Origin: Photobacterium sp. GJ3
GTDB lineage: Bacteria; Pseudomonadota; Gammaproteobacteria; Enterobacterales; Vibrionaceae
NCBI RefSeq assembly: GCF_018199995.1
Contig: NZ_CP073578.1
Span: 1,364,001 to 1,428,000, forward strand
DNA length: 64,000 bases
Direction of reading: 5' to 3'
A program made the position numbers and the translations under genes. Below, piece after piece: positions 47,152 to 56,701 of this stretch. Each line of letters starts with the position of its first letter. Position 1 is the stretch's first letter. Under the pieces are notes generated by a model. That model was given only the letters and a program-made list of their open reading frames with translations. It had not been told where the DNA came from and ran no database searches.

Positions 47152-47970
47152 TTATGCCGAGAGCACAACAGGAAAATGGCCGCGGGGATGAGACTCTATC
47201 ATCACGGGTGATCCATAAACAGACTGAATGTTTTCTGCGGTCAGCGTATGCCAGGCATCGCCATCGGCTTGAATTTTACCTTGATTGAGCAGAACAAGCC
47301 GGTCGGCATATTCGGCGGCCAGGTTGAGATCATGGATCACCAGAATCACGGCCGCGCCCTGAGCTGCCATTTCTTTTGCGAGCCGAAGACAACTGTGTTG
47401 GTGCGCCAGATCCAAAGCCGAGGTGGGTTCGTCCAGCATCAGGACACAACGTTCCCCCGCTTCACTGAGCTGTGCAAGGACACGGGCAAAATGAACGCGC
47501 TGTTTTTCACCGCCAGAAAGCGTGGGGTATAGTCGCGGGCCAAGATGAGCAATCCCGACATCTGTCATCATTTTTTGTGCAAGACGCTGACTGTCATTCT
47601 GCTTTAACCCCAATGGCATCGTGCCTAATTCTGCAACTTCTTGTGCCGTAAAACCAAACGACAAGCTGCTATGTTGTGGCAGCACACCTAAATGTTTTGC
47701 CAGATCTGCCGGTGCCCATTGTTGTCGCTTTTCTCCAAAAAAATACACATCTCCTTTGGACTGGACTTCACCACATAAGACTTTGAGCAGTGTACTTTTA
47801 CCCGCACCATTTGGACCCAGCAAAGCTGTTAGTTCACCGCCGTGGAAACTGATACTTAAATTGTCGAGTAAGGTTTTCCCCCCCAGACTGAGGCGGAGTC
47901 CTTCCGCTGAAATGGCCGAGCGCATTCCCGCTGCTGGCTTAGAACGTGGACGAACGACATGGTGAATCAT
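47152..47970 (-). CDS. hutD: HutD/HmuV haem ABC transporter ATP-binding protein
   Basis: ATPase of the haem importer, 272 aa. Walker A GPNGAGKST, signature LSGGEKQRVHFARVLAQL and Walker B VLMLDEPTSALD are present, with the HmuV-type tail AVILVIHDLNLAAEYADRLV. It is the last gene of hutBCD and overlaps hutC by 4 nt. It pumps haem from the periplasm into the cytoplasm. Confidence 0.92.
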   Translation of the reverse strand: MIHHVVRPRSKPAAGMRSAISAEGLRLSLGGKTLLDNLSISFHGGELTALLGPNGAGKSTLLKVLCGEVQSKGDVYFFGEKRQQWAPADLAKHLGVLPQHSSLSFGFTAQEVAELGTMPLGLKQNDSQRLAQKMMTDVGIAHLGPRLYPTLSGGEKQRVHFARVLAQLSEAGERCVLMLDEPTSALDLAHQHSCLRLAKEMAAQGAAVILVIHDLNLAAEYADRLVLLNQGKIQADGDAWHTLTAENIQSVYGSPVMIESHPRGHFPVVLSA

Positions 47971-49034
47971 TGTAAGCGACCTCGTTGTTTCATCAGCAGT
48001 GTAATAAAGAAGGGCGCCCCGATCAGAGCTGTGATAATCCCAACGGGGAGTTCTGCCGGAGCGGCCGCTACACGGGCAAGCATATCTGAAATCAAAAGGA
48101 TCAATGCACCCAGCAATGCGGACAAAGGCAGTAATGTTTTATGGTTTGGGCCAGCAAGCATTCGTCCGAGGTGCGGGACAATCAAGCCGACAAAACCGAT
48201 CACCCCGGATAATGAAACCGCGACGCCAACCCCTGCCGCACAGAGCAGGATCAGCAGCCGTTTGAGCTGTTGGACATGAATGCCCAGATGCTTGGCTTCG
48301 GATTCGCCCAGCAAGAGTGCATTCAGTGCGCTGGCTCGCCGGTTAAAGAGCCAGAACAGGATGGCCAATGTTGAAAAAGCTAACGAGATCCCGGGCCAGG
48401 TCGCCCCTGCAAGCGATCCCATCGTCCACAGAGATAAATCCCGGAGCGCTTGATCATCGGCGTAGAAATTCAGCAGCCCTAATGCAGCACCCGACAGCGC
48501 ACCAATTGCGACCCCTGCCAACAGCATGACGGTGACTGAAGTCCCGGAGCGGTCTGTTCCCAACTGATACACCACCCAGGTGGTCACAACACCGCCGATG
48601 AACGCGAACGCCGGAACGGTGCCGAGTGTCAGCAGGAGCGGGTAGGAGACAGCAAGGCCGCTGAACAAGACGATGGCCATTGCTGCCCCCAGACTGGCGC
48701 CGCCCGCAACACCAATAATGCCCGGATCGGCCAGTGGGTTGCGGAATAAGCCTTGCATGACGGCCCCACACAGCGCAAGTATCGCTCCAATTGCAATGCA
48801 AAGCAGTGTCCGGGGTAGACGGACTTGTTGAATAATCAGCTCAATATGTGGGGCAACGGTTCCTTTTCCTGGGAGCAGCGCCCAAAGCACATCTGAGACG
48901 TGGATGGACATCGGCCCGACAAGGATAGAGGAGATCGATGCAAACAATAACAGCCCCATGATCAGCGGCATCAGATATGCTGCCGGAATGCGTTGCCAGA
49001 TGATGCGCCGTGCGCGGTTGATGACTGTGATCAT
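47967..49034 (-). CDS. hutC: HutC/HmuU haem ABC transporter permease
   Basis: FecCD-family permease, 355 aa, about ten TMs. Family segments include IVGPMSIHVSDVLWALLPGK, RLPRTLLCIAIGAILALCGA and VMQGLFRNPLADPGIIGVAG. It lies 3 bp after hutB and overlaps hutD. Confidence 0.93.
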   Translation of the reverse strand: MITVINRARRIIWQRIPAAYLMPLIMGLLLFASISSILVGPMSIHVSDVLWALLPGKGTVAPHIELIIQQVRLPRTLLCIAIGAILALCGAVMQGLFRNPLADPGIIGVAGGASLGAAMAIVLFSGLAVSYPLLLTLGTVPAFAFIGGVVTTWVVYQLGTDRSGTSVTVMLLAGVAIGALSGAALGLLNFYADDQALRDLSLWTMGSLAGATWPGISLAFSTLAILFWLFNRRASALNALLLGESEAKHLGIHVQQLKRLLILLCAAGVGVAVSLSGVIGFVGLIVPHLGRMLAGPNHKTLLPLSALLGALILLISDMLARVAAAPAELPVGIITALIGAPFFITLLMKQRGRLQ

Positions 49035-49037
49035 GAA

Positions 49038-49877
49038 TTACTGACCATAGATCGCTTGATTCAATCGCTCTGCTTCTTCCAGGCTTTTCAGGTTCAGTCC
49101 GCCAATCAGGGCAGTACCATCAATCGTTAATATCTTTTTCTGCTGGCCAGCAGGAGTCGCAGCAAGGAGTGGCAGTGTTTTTAACAGGCCATCAATCCCG
49201 CCAATCGTCTGGCTGGTATGGGTACTGAGTAGAATGATGTCTGGCTGCATGGCCAGCATGGCTTCTGCGGACAGCGGTTTGTAGGATGCAATTTGTTCTG
49301 CGGCAGGATTGATACCGCCAGCCAGTTGAATCAAGGTGTCGGCAGTTGTATGACGTCCGCCCACCATGGGTGCTCTGCCGCCATGAATGGTCAGGAAAAG
49401 TATCCGCTGGCGATCTGATTGTGCGGTCAGGCGTTGCTGGATGCTGGTCACCTGTTGATGAATGGTGTCTACCAGTATTTTTGCTGCTTCCTGTTTGCCG
49501 GTGAGTTCGCCAACCTGAATGACGCGGGACGCCAGATCCTCAACGGTTTCGCCAGAATTCAGAATATCAATTTTGATGCCCGCCTGACGCAGCAGGTTTA
49601 GCGTTGTTTCAGGCCCCATGTCTTCTGAGCCGAGCACACGATCCGGATGCAGAGCGATCATACTCTCAGCGGAGAGCTGTCTGTGATAGCCCAGTTTTGG
49701 CACATCTTCACCCACATAACTCTTACTGGTGATGTCTACAGCAACGATCTGGTCTTCAGCCCCAACGGCATACATGAGTTCAGTTATGCCTGAACCTGCG
49801 CTGATGATGCGTTCTCCTGCCCAGGCAGTGGTGGATGTTGTCAGAAAGAGCAGGGCGGATAATGCAGCATGTTTCAT
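49038..49877 (-). CDS. hutB: HutB/HmuT haem-binding periplasmic protein
   Basis: Periplasmic haem receptor, 279 aa, with a signal peptide (residues 1-20, ending AWA). Typical TroA/HmuT-type fold segments are ERIISAGSGITELMYAVGAE and VPKLGYHRQLSAESMIALHP; the Tyr in GYHRQL is the usual haem ligand position. First gene of the operon, behind GAGGAA, facing hutXZ across a Fur-type control region. Confidence 0.92.
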   Translation of the reverse strand: MKHAALSALLFLTTSTTAWAGERIISAGSGITELMYAVGAEDQIVAVDITSKSYVGEDVPKLGYHRQLSAESMIALHPDRVLGSEDMGPETTLNLLRQAGIKIDILNSGETVEDLASRVIQVGELTGKQEAAKILVDTIHQQVTSIQQRLTAQSDRQRILFLTIHGGRAPMVGGRHTTADTLIQLAGGINPAAEQIASYKPLSAEAMLAMQPDIILLSTHTSQTIGGIDGLLKTLPLLAATPAGQQKKILTIDGTALIGGLNLKSLEEAERLNQAIYGQ

Positions 49878-49984
49878 TCAAAGGTTCCTCACTTCACTGA
49901 AATATAAGGATTTCAGCAACATATTGGTCAATGTGTGAACAGATATATCAATAGCGCATAAAGTGTGAAAAGTAGCTCAATTTT

Positions 49985-50130
49985 GTAAACGAGAGCGCTA
50001 TCAAAAGTGATAATTATTTTTAATTAAGAATGATTATCCATGAATGTCAAACAATATCAATTATCATTTGCAAAAGGGAGGGGCGGGCCTTATCATTTTC
50101 TGAAATACGATTCATTATCATTATTTTTAT
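49985..50130. promoter_or_regulatory. Divergent hutBCD/hutXZ control region with Fur-like sites
   Basis: Three clusters resemble the Fur box GATAATGATAATCATTATC: AGTGATAATTATTTTTAATT near 50006, AATATCAATTATCATTTGC near 50052, and TTCATTATCATTATTTTTAT near 50111. Iron-dependent repression of both haem operons is expected. Confidence 0.7.
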
Positions 50131-50204
50131 TGATGATTGCAGTGTGCGCGATTTCTTGACATGAGGTCAGGGAACTGCAATCGCGATGGAAGGAGCACGA
50201 CGAA

Positions 50205-50741
50205 GTGTTTGAGAAGTTCAGTCTGCCTGAGTTAAAAGAAAAAGTCGGCACGATGTTAGAAGAAAATCCGAGCCTGCATGCCGTTTTGATGGCTGATGAG
50301 CTGGGTGTAACCGAGGGCGAGATCATCATGGCATTTCCTGATGAGCTGGTGACTCGGATTCAGGGGCATCATGCCCAGGCCATTTTAGAAATGCTGCCTG
50401 AATGGGGAATGATGACGACCATCGTGCATTCAATGGGGTCAATCTTCGAAGTCAAAGCCCCTTTCCCGAAAGGGAAAGAAGCCCGCGGTTACTATAATCT
50501 GATGGGGAAATCCGGAGAAATGCACGGTCATTTGAAATTGGACCGTGTGTCTGATGTCGTGCTGGTCAGCAAACCGATGCGTGGTAACGAAAGCTATTTC
50601 ATTGGTTTTCTGGCAGAAAATGGTGAGTGTATCTTCAAAATTTATCTGGGCCGTGATGAGAAGCGCCAGCTGATTCCGGCTCAGGTTGAGAAATTTAATG
50701 CGTTAAAACAAGCTTTTGTGGTTGGAGAAGAAGCGTCATGA
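50205..50741 (+). CDS. hutX: HutX, cytosolic haem carrier
   Basis: 178-aa protein of the HutX/HugX family, which takes haem and passes it to HutZ. Family stretches: FPDELVTRIQGHHAQAILEM, VHSMGSIFEVKAPFPKGKEA, ARGYYNLMGKSGEMHGHLKL. The start is a GTG (50205) behind AAGGAG. It overlaps hutZ by 4 nt. The usual upstream hutW is not present here. Confidence 0.92.
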   Translation: MFEKFSLPELKEKVGTMLEENPSLHAVLMADELGVTEGEIIMAFPDELVTRIQGHHAQAILEMLPEWGMMTTIVHSMGSIFEVKAPFPKGKEARGYYNLMGKSGEMHGHLKLDRVSDVVLVSKPMRGNESYFIGFLAENGECIFKIYLGRDEKRQLIPAQVEKFNALKQAFVVGEEAS

Positions 50742-51283
50742 GTGAAGTCAAACAAGAACGTTTGCAGAACCGTCTGGGTCCTCAAATTCAGGAATTTCGT
50801 GCAGCATGCCAAACCGTGCAACTGGCAACCGTCGATGCCGATGGGAAACCGAACGTGAGTTATGCACCTTTCGCGTTACTTGAAGATGGTTACTACGTGC
50901 TGATTTCAAAAATTGCACGTCACGCACGAAACCTGCTGGAAAACCCACAGGTGTCTTTGATGATGATTGAAGACGAAGCAACGTCGAAAACCATTTATGC
51001 GCGTACCCGTCTGACATTCGAAGCAAATGTTGTTTTGGTTGAGCGTGAGACTGAGCGTTGGCAGGCAGGCGTCGAAGCGCTGAAAGCACGTTTTGGCGAA
51101 ATCATTGATGGACTCAGTGGCCTGGAAGATTTCAAATTGTTCCGCCTGGAACCAACGCAGGGGCTTTTTGTGAAAGGTTTCGGTCAGGCATTTCAGGTCA
51201 GTGGTGATGATCTGGTTGATTTTGTTCACCTGACTGAAGGCCACAAGCGTATTGAAGACGGTCAGGAAGTCAAATCGGCCTGA
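50738..51283 (+). CDS. hutZ: HutZ, haem-degrading protein
   Basis: 181-aa protein of the split-barrel FMN-binding fold that releases iron from haem. VQLATVDADGKPNVSYAPFA and ARHARNLLENPQVSLMMIED are HutZ segments, and the C-terminal GFGQAFQVSGDDLVDFVHL with its His is the haem-binding end. Cotranscribed with hutX and followed by a terminator. Confidence 0.93.
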   Translation: MSEVKQERLQNRLGPQIQEFRAACQTVQLATVDADGKPNVSYAPFALLEDGYYVLISKIARHARNLLENPQVSLMMIEDEATSKTIYARTRLTFEANVVLVERETERWQAGVEALKARFGEIIDGLSGLEDFKLFRLEPTQGLFVKGFGQAFQVSGDDLVDFVHLTEGHKRIEDGQEVKSA

Positions 51284-51304
51284 TTGTTCCGCTGCTGAAT
51301 GAAT

Positions 51305-51339
51305 CAACCGGACAGATTGGTTTCTGTCCGGTTTTTTTT
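51305..51339 (+). terminator. Terminator of hutXZ
   Basis: Stem AACCGGACAGA/TCTGTCCGGTT followed by eight T's on the plus strand. Confidence 0.93.
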
Positions 51340-51345
51340 GGTTGC

Positions 51346-53019
51346 TTAAGCGTGAGGGGAAGTGGTTTTCCCGGATTGGGCCAGGATTCTCGCTGTAATC
51401 GCTTTCACTTTCGGCAGGCTCTGCTGGCTGGTGAGTGCGAGTTCCTTCTGCTCGGCAAGTACATCTTTCAAAATGTCAGGTGTGGTCAGTGGGTTAGCCA
51501 GAACCACACGGAAGACCGTGGTGATTCGTCTGTCCCATTGTTCTGGCATCAATCGGGTTCTCGATACGAAAGATTTCCCGGATTCGCGCTGCCGCTTCTG
51601 AATGTATTGCGTGAGATCATTGAGCGCTTCATGAATGGCTTGCTTGTCTTCATCATTCGCTAAGGCCAGCGCTTTTTGCGTCTCTTCAGGCACATAGCGG
51701 TAAGTCAGCAGACAAAGTTCTGGTTCTGAAATTAACTCAAAATCAGGATCGTTTTTGATCAGTTCGGAAAAATAATGTGCTTTTTCAATACTGTGATTGA
51801 TCAAGAGCTCATAACCCTGCCGGCTGATGATATTCAGGCTGGCATAGAGCAGCATTGCCATACCACTGCGTGATCCTTCCAGTGTATGACTGCCAAGGTC
51901 TTTGGATCCTTTTCGCAAAATGTATTCTGCGTGATGTTCAATAGCAGACATCAAGGCTGGGTTTTTAAAGATCACCATGCCAGCGCCCATTGGAATATAG
52001 AGCTGTTTATGAGCATCAATTGTCACGGAATCGGCTCGTTCAATTCCTTTCAGCAGCGTACGATATTGGTTCGACATCAGCGTCGCACCCCCCCAGGCTG
52101 CATCGACATGGAAGTGACAATTGTGGGCTAATGCAATGTCAGCCAGTGCATCCAGCGGGTCGATATTCCCGGTTTCAGTGGTACCTGCAACGCCAACAAT
52201 CGCGAAGGGTTTGATGTTCCGGGCTTTGAGTGACTCGATGGTTGCTTCCAGATCCTGAGTACAGATTCGGTTGTTTGCATCGGTTTTCACCGCAACCAGA
52301 TTTTCCCGTCCGATTCCCAGCACGTCTGCAGCTTTTTTCAGCGAGTAATGACCCCGTTCCGACACCAAAATAGCCAGATCATCATAACCGTAATGCTTCA
52401 TGGCTCTGAACAGGCCTTCCTGCGCCACACCTTTGAACTCGCCGTCTGGCTTCAGCAGATTGTTACGAGCGACCCAAAGTGCCGTGATATTCGCGATAGT
52501 GCCGCCAGAGCAAAATGCGCCCAGTGAGTGTTCTGCACTGTGCATCCACCGCTGATAAAACGGCTCGGTTTCACCGTAGATCAGATTATGCAAAATCCCC
52601 AGCACCTGACGTTCTAAAGGCGTGAACGCTTTCGACGTTTCAATCTTGACCAGATTCTGGTTCAGGCCAATCATGATCTTTGAAAGTGGCATCAGAAAGT
52701 AGGGGAGTGCCGAAGTCATGTGACCGATGAAAGTCGGTGCCGAAGTATGTACCGACTGTGCGACCAGCTTGTCCAGCAGGAAATGCGTGTGCTCGGATAC
52801 AAAACTGGGTTGCTCTGGCACGGTTGCTGATGAGAAATCCTTTTCGATTTCTGTCAGCGGTTTTTCCTGTGCAGCAATGTGCGTTTGTAAGAAAGCGTTG
52901 AGGTTTTCAGAGATCTCTTTCTCAATACGGCCAAGTGTTGAGTCTGGCGCTTCCGGCACGGTAAAGATCCGGTGCAGAGTTTCAAGAGATGCTTCAGCTT
53001 GTCTGTTTTCCACTGCCAT
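51346..53019 (-). CDS. panP: PanP, PLP-dependent aspartate 1-decarboxylase
   Basis: Group II decarboxylase of the type that supplies beta-alanine for pantothenate in vibrios, in place of PanD. It is 557 aa. The PLP-binding Lys is in SVTIDAHKQLYIPMGAG, the preceding HVDAAWGG holds the Asp that pairs with the pyridine nitrogen, and FCSGGTIANITALWVARN is the phosphate-binding loop. Related glutamate decarboxylases differ in length. It is a single gene; a Fur-like box lies about 50 bp upstream. Confidence 0.88.
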   Translation of the reverse strand: MAVENRQAEASLETLHRIFTVPEAPDSTLGRIEKEISENLNAFLQTHIAAQEKPLTEIEKDFSSATVPEQPSFVSEHTHFLLDKLVAQSVHTSAPTFIGHMTSALPYFLMPLSKIMIGLNQNLVKIETSKAFTPLERQVLGILHNLIYGETEPFYQRWMHSAEHSLGAFCSGGTIANITALWVARNNLLKPDGEFKGVAQEGLFRAMKHYGYDDLAILVSERGHYSLKKAADVLGIGRENLVAVKTDANNRICTQDLEATIESLKARNIKPFAIVGVAGTTETGNIDPLDALADIALAHNCHFHVDAAWGGATLMSNQYRTLLKGIERADSVTIDAHKQLYIPMGAGMVIFKNPALMSAIEHHAEYILRKGSKDLGSHTLEGSRSGMAMLLYASLNIISRQGYELLINHSIEKAHYFSELIKNDPDFELISEPELCLLTYRYVPEETQKALALANDEDKQAIHEALNDLTQYIQKRQRESGKSFVSRTRLMPEQWDRRITTVFRVVLANPLTTPDILKDVLAEQKELALTSQQSLPKVKAITARILAQSGKTTSPHA

Positions 53020-53068
53020 AATCAGTTGTTACTTTTCGTTAACGTCGGCAAATCCAGCTAATGTACTG

Positions 53069-53088
53069 GAAATGAGAATGATTGTCTT
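53069..53088. promoter_or_regulatory. Fur-like box upstream of panP
   Basis: AATGAGAATGATTGTC (minus strand GACAATCATTCTCATT) matches most of the Fur core. It is 50-70 bp before the panP ATG, where it could overlap the promoter. Confidence 0.5.
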
Positions 53089-53148
53089 GGAGAAATTCTC
53101 AAATCTACCCAGTGTACGCATGGTCTGCAGTGATCAGTGAGGATAATC

Positions 53149-53172
53149 ACCGGACGGGGGTTCGTCCGGTGT
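53149..53172. terminator. Hairpin beyond the 53.2-kb gene
   Basis: Stem CACCGGACG/CGTCCGGTG with 6-base loop, 13 bp after the stop at 53186; no T tract. Confidence 0.55.
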
Positions 53173-53185
53173 GGTAGGGGTAGGC

Positions 53186-53698
53186 TTATGGACACACCGT
53201 TGCAGCAATGGCGCTCATTTGCTGGTTGTATGCTTTCAGGGGCTCGTCAATATCGTCCGGGTGGGTCAGCAGTTCAGCAAACGCGCTGCGCAGTTCGTAG
53301 TTTTTCGGATGAGGTGCACCCTGACGATCTTCGAACACTTTTTTCGCGTAATCGCCCAGTGTACCTTGCTGTTCAGACAGGGTTTTAATGTCCTGCTGTG
53401 TCAGCTTCAGCCATGATTCTACAGACTGAGATAAATCTAAATGGCTTTTGTCGTGTGTTAAATACCAGTCAACGGCCTCACGTTTCAGCTCAAAATGATG
53501 GGTACGACCTTCGAGAAACCAATCGCCGACTTCTTGTAAACCTGGATCCTTTTGTACGGTGAGTTGCACCAGTGACTGATACCAGGTCAGAGAGGCGTCG
53601 ATGTACTTGTGGTATTTATCACTTTCACAGCTTTCTGTTGAAGCGAAAGCAGAAACGGGCAGCAGGGCTAATGAGAGAACAAACGCTGGAAACTTCAT
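53186..53698 (-). CDS. Hypothetical secreted protein
   Basis: 170-aa protein with a clear signal peptide (residues 1-19, ending AFA) and a helical, charged mature part with two cysteines: one close to the mature N-terminus (STESCESDK) and one at the C-terminus (AATVCP), suggesting a disulfide that ties the ends. I do not recognise a family. A good AAGGAA site precedes the ATG. It stands alone. Confidence 0.72.
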   Translation of the reverse strand: MKFPAFVLSLALLPVSAFASTESCESDKYHKYIDASLTWYQSLVQLTVQKDPGLQEVGDWFLEGRTHHFELKREAVDWYLTHDKSHLDLSQSVESWLKLTQQDIKTLSEQQGTLGDYAKKVFEDRQGAPHPKNYELRSAFAELLTHPDDIDEPLKAYNQQMSAIAATVCP

Positions 53699-53915
53699 GG
53701 GCTTTCCTTGAACGATTTATTGTCATGCATTCTGGCACTTCATATATAACGTGCCGTTGCATCAGGATTATTTTTTTCAAATTGTAGCGGTAGAAGCTAC
53801 TGAAAGGAAAGAAATCTGATGCGGATTGCGCCTGAGATTCTGCAGAATATGAAATAAAGCGCACTTTTGATGTGGTTTTAATGAAGTCTGTTGAAAACTT
53901 TCCCCAGAAAGAGGT

Positions 53916-53940
53916 AAAAGAAGAGGCCAAATGGCCTCTT
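53916..53940 (-). terminator. Terminator of metP-metS
   Basis: Stem AAGAGGCC/GGCCTCTT followed by CTTTT on the minus strand, 14 bp after the metS stop. Confidence 0.75.
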
Positions 53941-53953
53941 CAGAATTGTGTTG

Positions 53954-54052
53954 CTATGCTTTGTTTTTCATCGCAACAGAGATGCAGTAAGCTGCGCCTC
54001 CCCAGGTAATTCCCAGGCCAAAAAGCATCATGATAATGGCACCAGCAGTCAT
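53954..54052 (-). CDS. metS: MetS, small subunit of methionine/alanine importer
   Basis: A 32-aa single-TM protein: MTAGAIIMMLFGLGITWGG then AAYCISVAMKNKA. Tiny partners of this form are encoded directly after SNF-family amino acid importers and are needed for transport (MetPS in Corynebacterium). The ribosome binding site GGAGAGG lies in the end of metP and the ATG is 1 bp after the metP stop, so the two are coupled. Confidence 0.85.
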   Translation of the reverse strand: MTAGAIIMMLFGLGITWGGAAYCISVAMKNKA

Positions 54053-54053
54053 A

Positions 54054-55535
54054 TTATACCTCTCCGTTCGTGTTTGGTTTTGAAGCAACATTGATGAGCA
54101 CAGCAGCAACGAACATCGCAGCAACCAAACCCCAGCCCAGCATCAGCAGATCAGACATGGCATAGCCGCCATAACCATCATTGAATGTATTCACCAGGTT
54201 TGTACCCAGAATAACAATCAACATAATCGGACTGATGAAGCGGATGCAGATCTCAAACCATTTACCGATTGAAAACTCAGAAATGCTGTTGACGTACGCA
54301 CGAATGTCCGCGACTTTCAACAGCCAGCCGATCACCAGCAGTTCAATCAGGCAGCTTGCCAGCAGTGCAACGTTGTTGATGAAGTAATCCACCAGATCCA
54401 GCAGCAGCAAGCCGCCGTTTGTTGCAAAAGCCATCGAAACGACAAAGCCGATACCACACACCACAGAAGCGGCTTTTTTACGGCTCCATTTCAGTTTGTC
54501 CATCACGGCAGAGGTGACCGCTTCCAGAATTGAGATGTGTGAACTCAAACCGGCAACAACCAGCGCAAGGAAGAACACCGGACCCAGAATGTAGGGTGCT
54601 GGCAGCAGGTTAATTGCCGCGGGCAGGGTGACAAATGCCAGGCCTACACCTGCAGAAACAACTTCGGTCAGCGGCTTCGCTTGCTCTTGCGCCATGTATC
54701 CCAGCACTGAGAAAATCAGGACACCTGCAACCATAGAGAAACCACAGTTGATCAGCACTGTCATGAAGGCGTTATTGTTAATATCTGACTTTTCAGGCAG
54801 ATAGCTGGAGTACGCAATCATGATGGCAAACCCGACACTCAGAGTGAAGAAGATTTGTCCGTATGCGGCTGACCAGACTTTGGCATCCAGGATTTTACTG
54901 AAGTCAGGCTGGAACAGATAGTTCAGGCCGTCCATTGCACCTTCCAGGAAGATCACCCGGGCAATCAGTGCCAGAACCATGATGAACAGCAGCGGCATCA
55001 TGATTTTGCTTGCGCGCTCAATCCCGCCTCTGACACCAGTGAAAATTGCCGCAAACGTAATCCCCCAGGCAATCACCATTGGAATGGCAATGTGCAACTG
55101 CAGGCCGCCCAGATTACTCGGTGAGTTGTCGCCTAATTTCAGATACTCACTGAAGAAGAAGGCGTTTGTGTCTGTGCCCCAACTTTGTGTGAACGAAAAA
55201 CCGACATAGGAAATTGCCCATCCGATGACTGCGACGTAATAAACAGCAATCACTGCGGCAATGAACACCTGAAACCAGCCAAGCCATTCCAGTTTGACAC
55301 CCAACTTAGAAAAAGCTCTGGGCGCAGCCCCACGTAATTTGTGGCCCAGACTGAATTCCATAATCATGAATGGAATCCCTGCGGTCAGCATTGCAAAAAG
55401 GTAAGGAATAAAGAATGCGCCGCCGCCATTTTCATAAGCCATATAAGGGAAACGCCAAATATTCCCCAACCCAATTGCAGAACCCACGGCCGCCAGAATA
55501 AATCCGGCTCGGGTTCCCCATTGTTCGCGTTTCAT
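54054..55535 (-). CDS. metP: MetP-like sodium-dependent amino acid transporter (NSS/SNF family)
   Basis: 493-aa inner-membrane symporter with about 12 TMs. The TM1 signature GTRAGFILAAVGSAIGLGNI, then WRFPYMAYENGGGAFFIPY, is typical of the family and carries the sodium/substrate site. Function as methionine/alanine importer is inferred from the metS partner; other amino acids are possible. Strong AAGGAG before the ATG. Confidence 0.88.
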   Translation of the reverse strand: MKREQWGTRAGFILAAVGSAIGLGNIWRFPYMAYENGGGAFFIPYLFAMLTAGIPFMIMEFSLGHKLRGAAPRAFSKLGVKLEWLGWFQVFIAAVIAVYYVAVIGWAISYVGFSFTQSWGTDTNAFFFSEYLKLGDNSPSNLGGLQLHIAIPMVIAWGITFAAIFTGVRGGIERASKIMMPLLFIMVLALIARVIFLEGAMDGLNYLFQPDFSKILDAKVWSAAYGQIFFTLSVGFAIMIAYSSYLPEKSDINNNAFMTVLINCGFSMVAGVLIFSVLGYMAQEQAKPLTEVVSAGVGLAFVTLPAAINLLPAPYILGPVFFLALVVAGLSSHISILEAVTSAVMDKLKWSRKKAASVVCGIGFVVSMAFATNGGLLLLDLVDYFINNVALLASCLIELLVIGWLLKVADIRAYVNSISEFSIGKWFEICIRFISPIMLIVILGTNLVNTFNDGYGGYAMSDLLMLGWGLVAAMFVAAVLINVASKPNTNGEV

Positions 55536-55919
55536 AAGTATCTCCTTATGTACTGCTATTCTCCATGAAACAGCATTATTTAAGATTATTATTCTAAATA
55601 TTTACTTCCTGTATCGTGGAATCTGGTTTGATACCCCACGAGATGAAATGAGATTAACCACTGATATTGGCTAGCGCAATAGACAGTAAGTTTTGTTCGA
55701 TCTGTCAATTGCAGGGATAACTTTTGCGATTGACCTCCGTTCTGCGTGATTCACGACTTGTTAACAAAATGTATAGAAGATCTCACCACACACGACTTCT
55801 TACTGAGTGATTTATTTTCTTTAATTATTTGGTACCTATGACTAATAAATAGTCAAAAATTAGACTTTTGCAACATTATGACTATCAAACTCCCACAGCG
55901 CAGAGTTTAGTGTGGTTAC
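55536..55919. promoter_or_regulatory. Upstream region of metP
   Basis: 384 bp, AT-rich, no gene. A palindrome TGACTA-ATAAA-TAGTCA lies at 55839-55855 and could be an operator. I see no riboswitch here. Confidence 0.4.
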
Positions 55920-56549
55920 TCAAAATACAAAGCTGACCCCCAGGTTGGTTTGATAAAAACTCAGCCAGTCAATATCTATATTGATATCACACGCTTGTGG
56001 GCCAGAATCCGTGTCGCAACTTGCGCTGGTTTTTCCATCAACACGGTTGGCAATCCAGCGCGCTTCCAGTCTAATTCTGACATTATTGTCAATAAAGAAG
56101 TCGGAACCGAAAAAGGCCCCGCCGGAGAATAAAATATCCTGTTTCGACCAGCTGGCTTCAATGAGGGTGCCGCCAACACTCAAGCCGATGAAGCTGGTCA
56201 GCATCGGTGCGATACGGTAATGGTTACTGGCCTGAAAATGAAAAATGCTGACACTTTCATCATTATCGGTAAATCCGTCTGTTTTCATGTTCATGTGCTG
56301 TGCTGTAAAACCAATTCTTCCGTTTTGATACCGTTGTTTTCCGTAATTCCCTTCGACGGTAATCCCAATGAGATCATTGTTGTCTGGGGCGATTTTGAGG
56401 CCGCCATCGGCATCAATGTTGTCAGGAAAGGCATAACCCCAGTAAGGCGTGATATAAACGGGATGGCTGTCGCTCGCGAACGCTGATGCTTGAAACCCCA
56501 AGAGGAAAATGCCGAAAAAATAAGGTAAGTATTTGTTATATAAAAGCAT
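55920..56549 (-). CDS. Predicted outer-membrane beta-barrel protein
   Basis: 209-aa precursor with a signal peptide (residues 1-25, ending AFA) and alternating aromatic/polar strands ending in FYQTNLGVSFVF, a C-terminal Phe typical of outer-membrane barrels. It has two cysteines in SASCDTDSGPQACDIN. Size suggests an eight-stranded barrel. I cannot name a family with confidence; YfaZ-like or OmpW-like folds are possible. A GGAGAG site precedes the ATG. Confidence 0.72.
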   Translation of the reverse strand: MLLYNKYLPYFFGIFLLGFQASAFASDSHPVYITPYWGYAFPDNIDADGGLKIAPDNNDLIGITVEGNYGKQRYQNGRIGFTAQHMNMKTDGFTDNDESVSIFHFQASNHYRIAPMLTSFIGLSVGGTLIEASWSKQDILFSGGAFFGSDFFIDNNVRIRLEARWIANRVDGKTSASCDTDSGPQACDINIDIDWLSFYQTNLGVSFVF

Positions 56550-56701
56550 TAAGCTCTCCTTATACTTGGGTCGGGAACTGTGACCATCATCCTAAAACCA
56601 TTTTTTCTGTATGGTCAAAGGCGAGGGATGACGCTACAATTTTTGAATATGTTACTTTTTGTTGCAGGCAAATTGATTGCGGCAACGTTCCAGGAGCTTT
56701 T

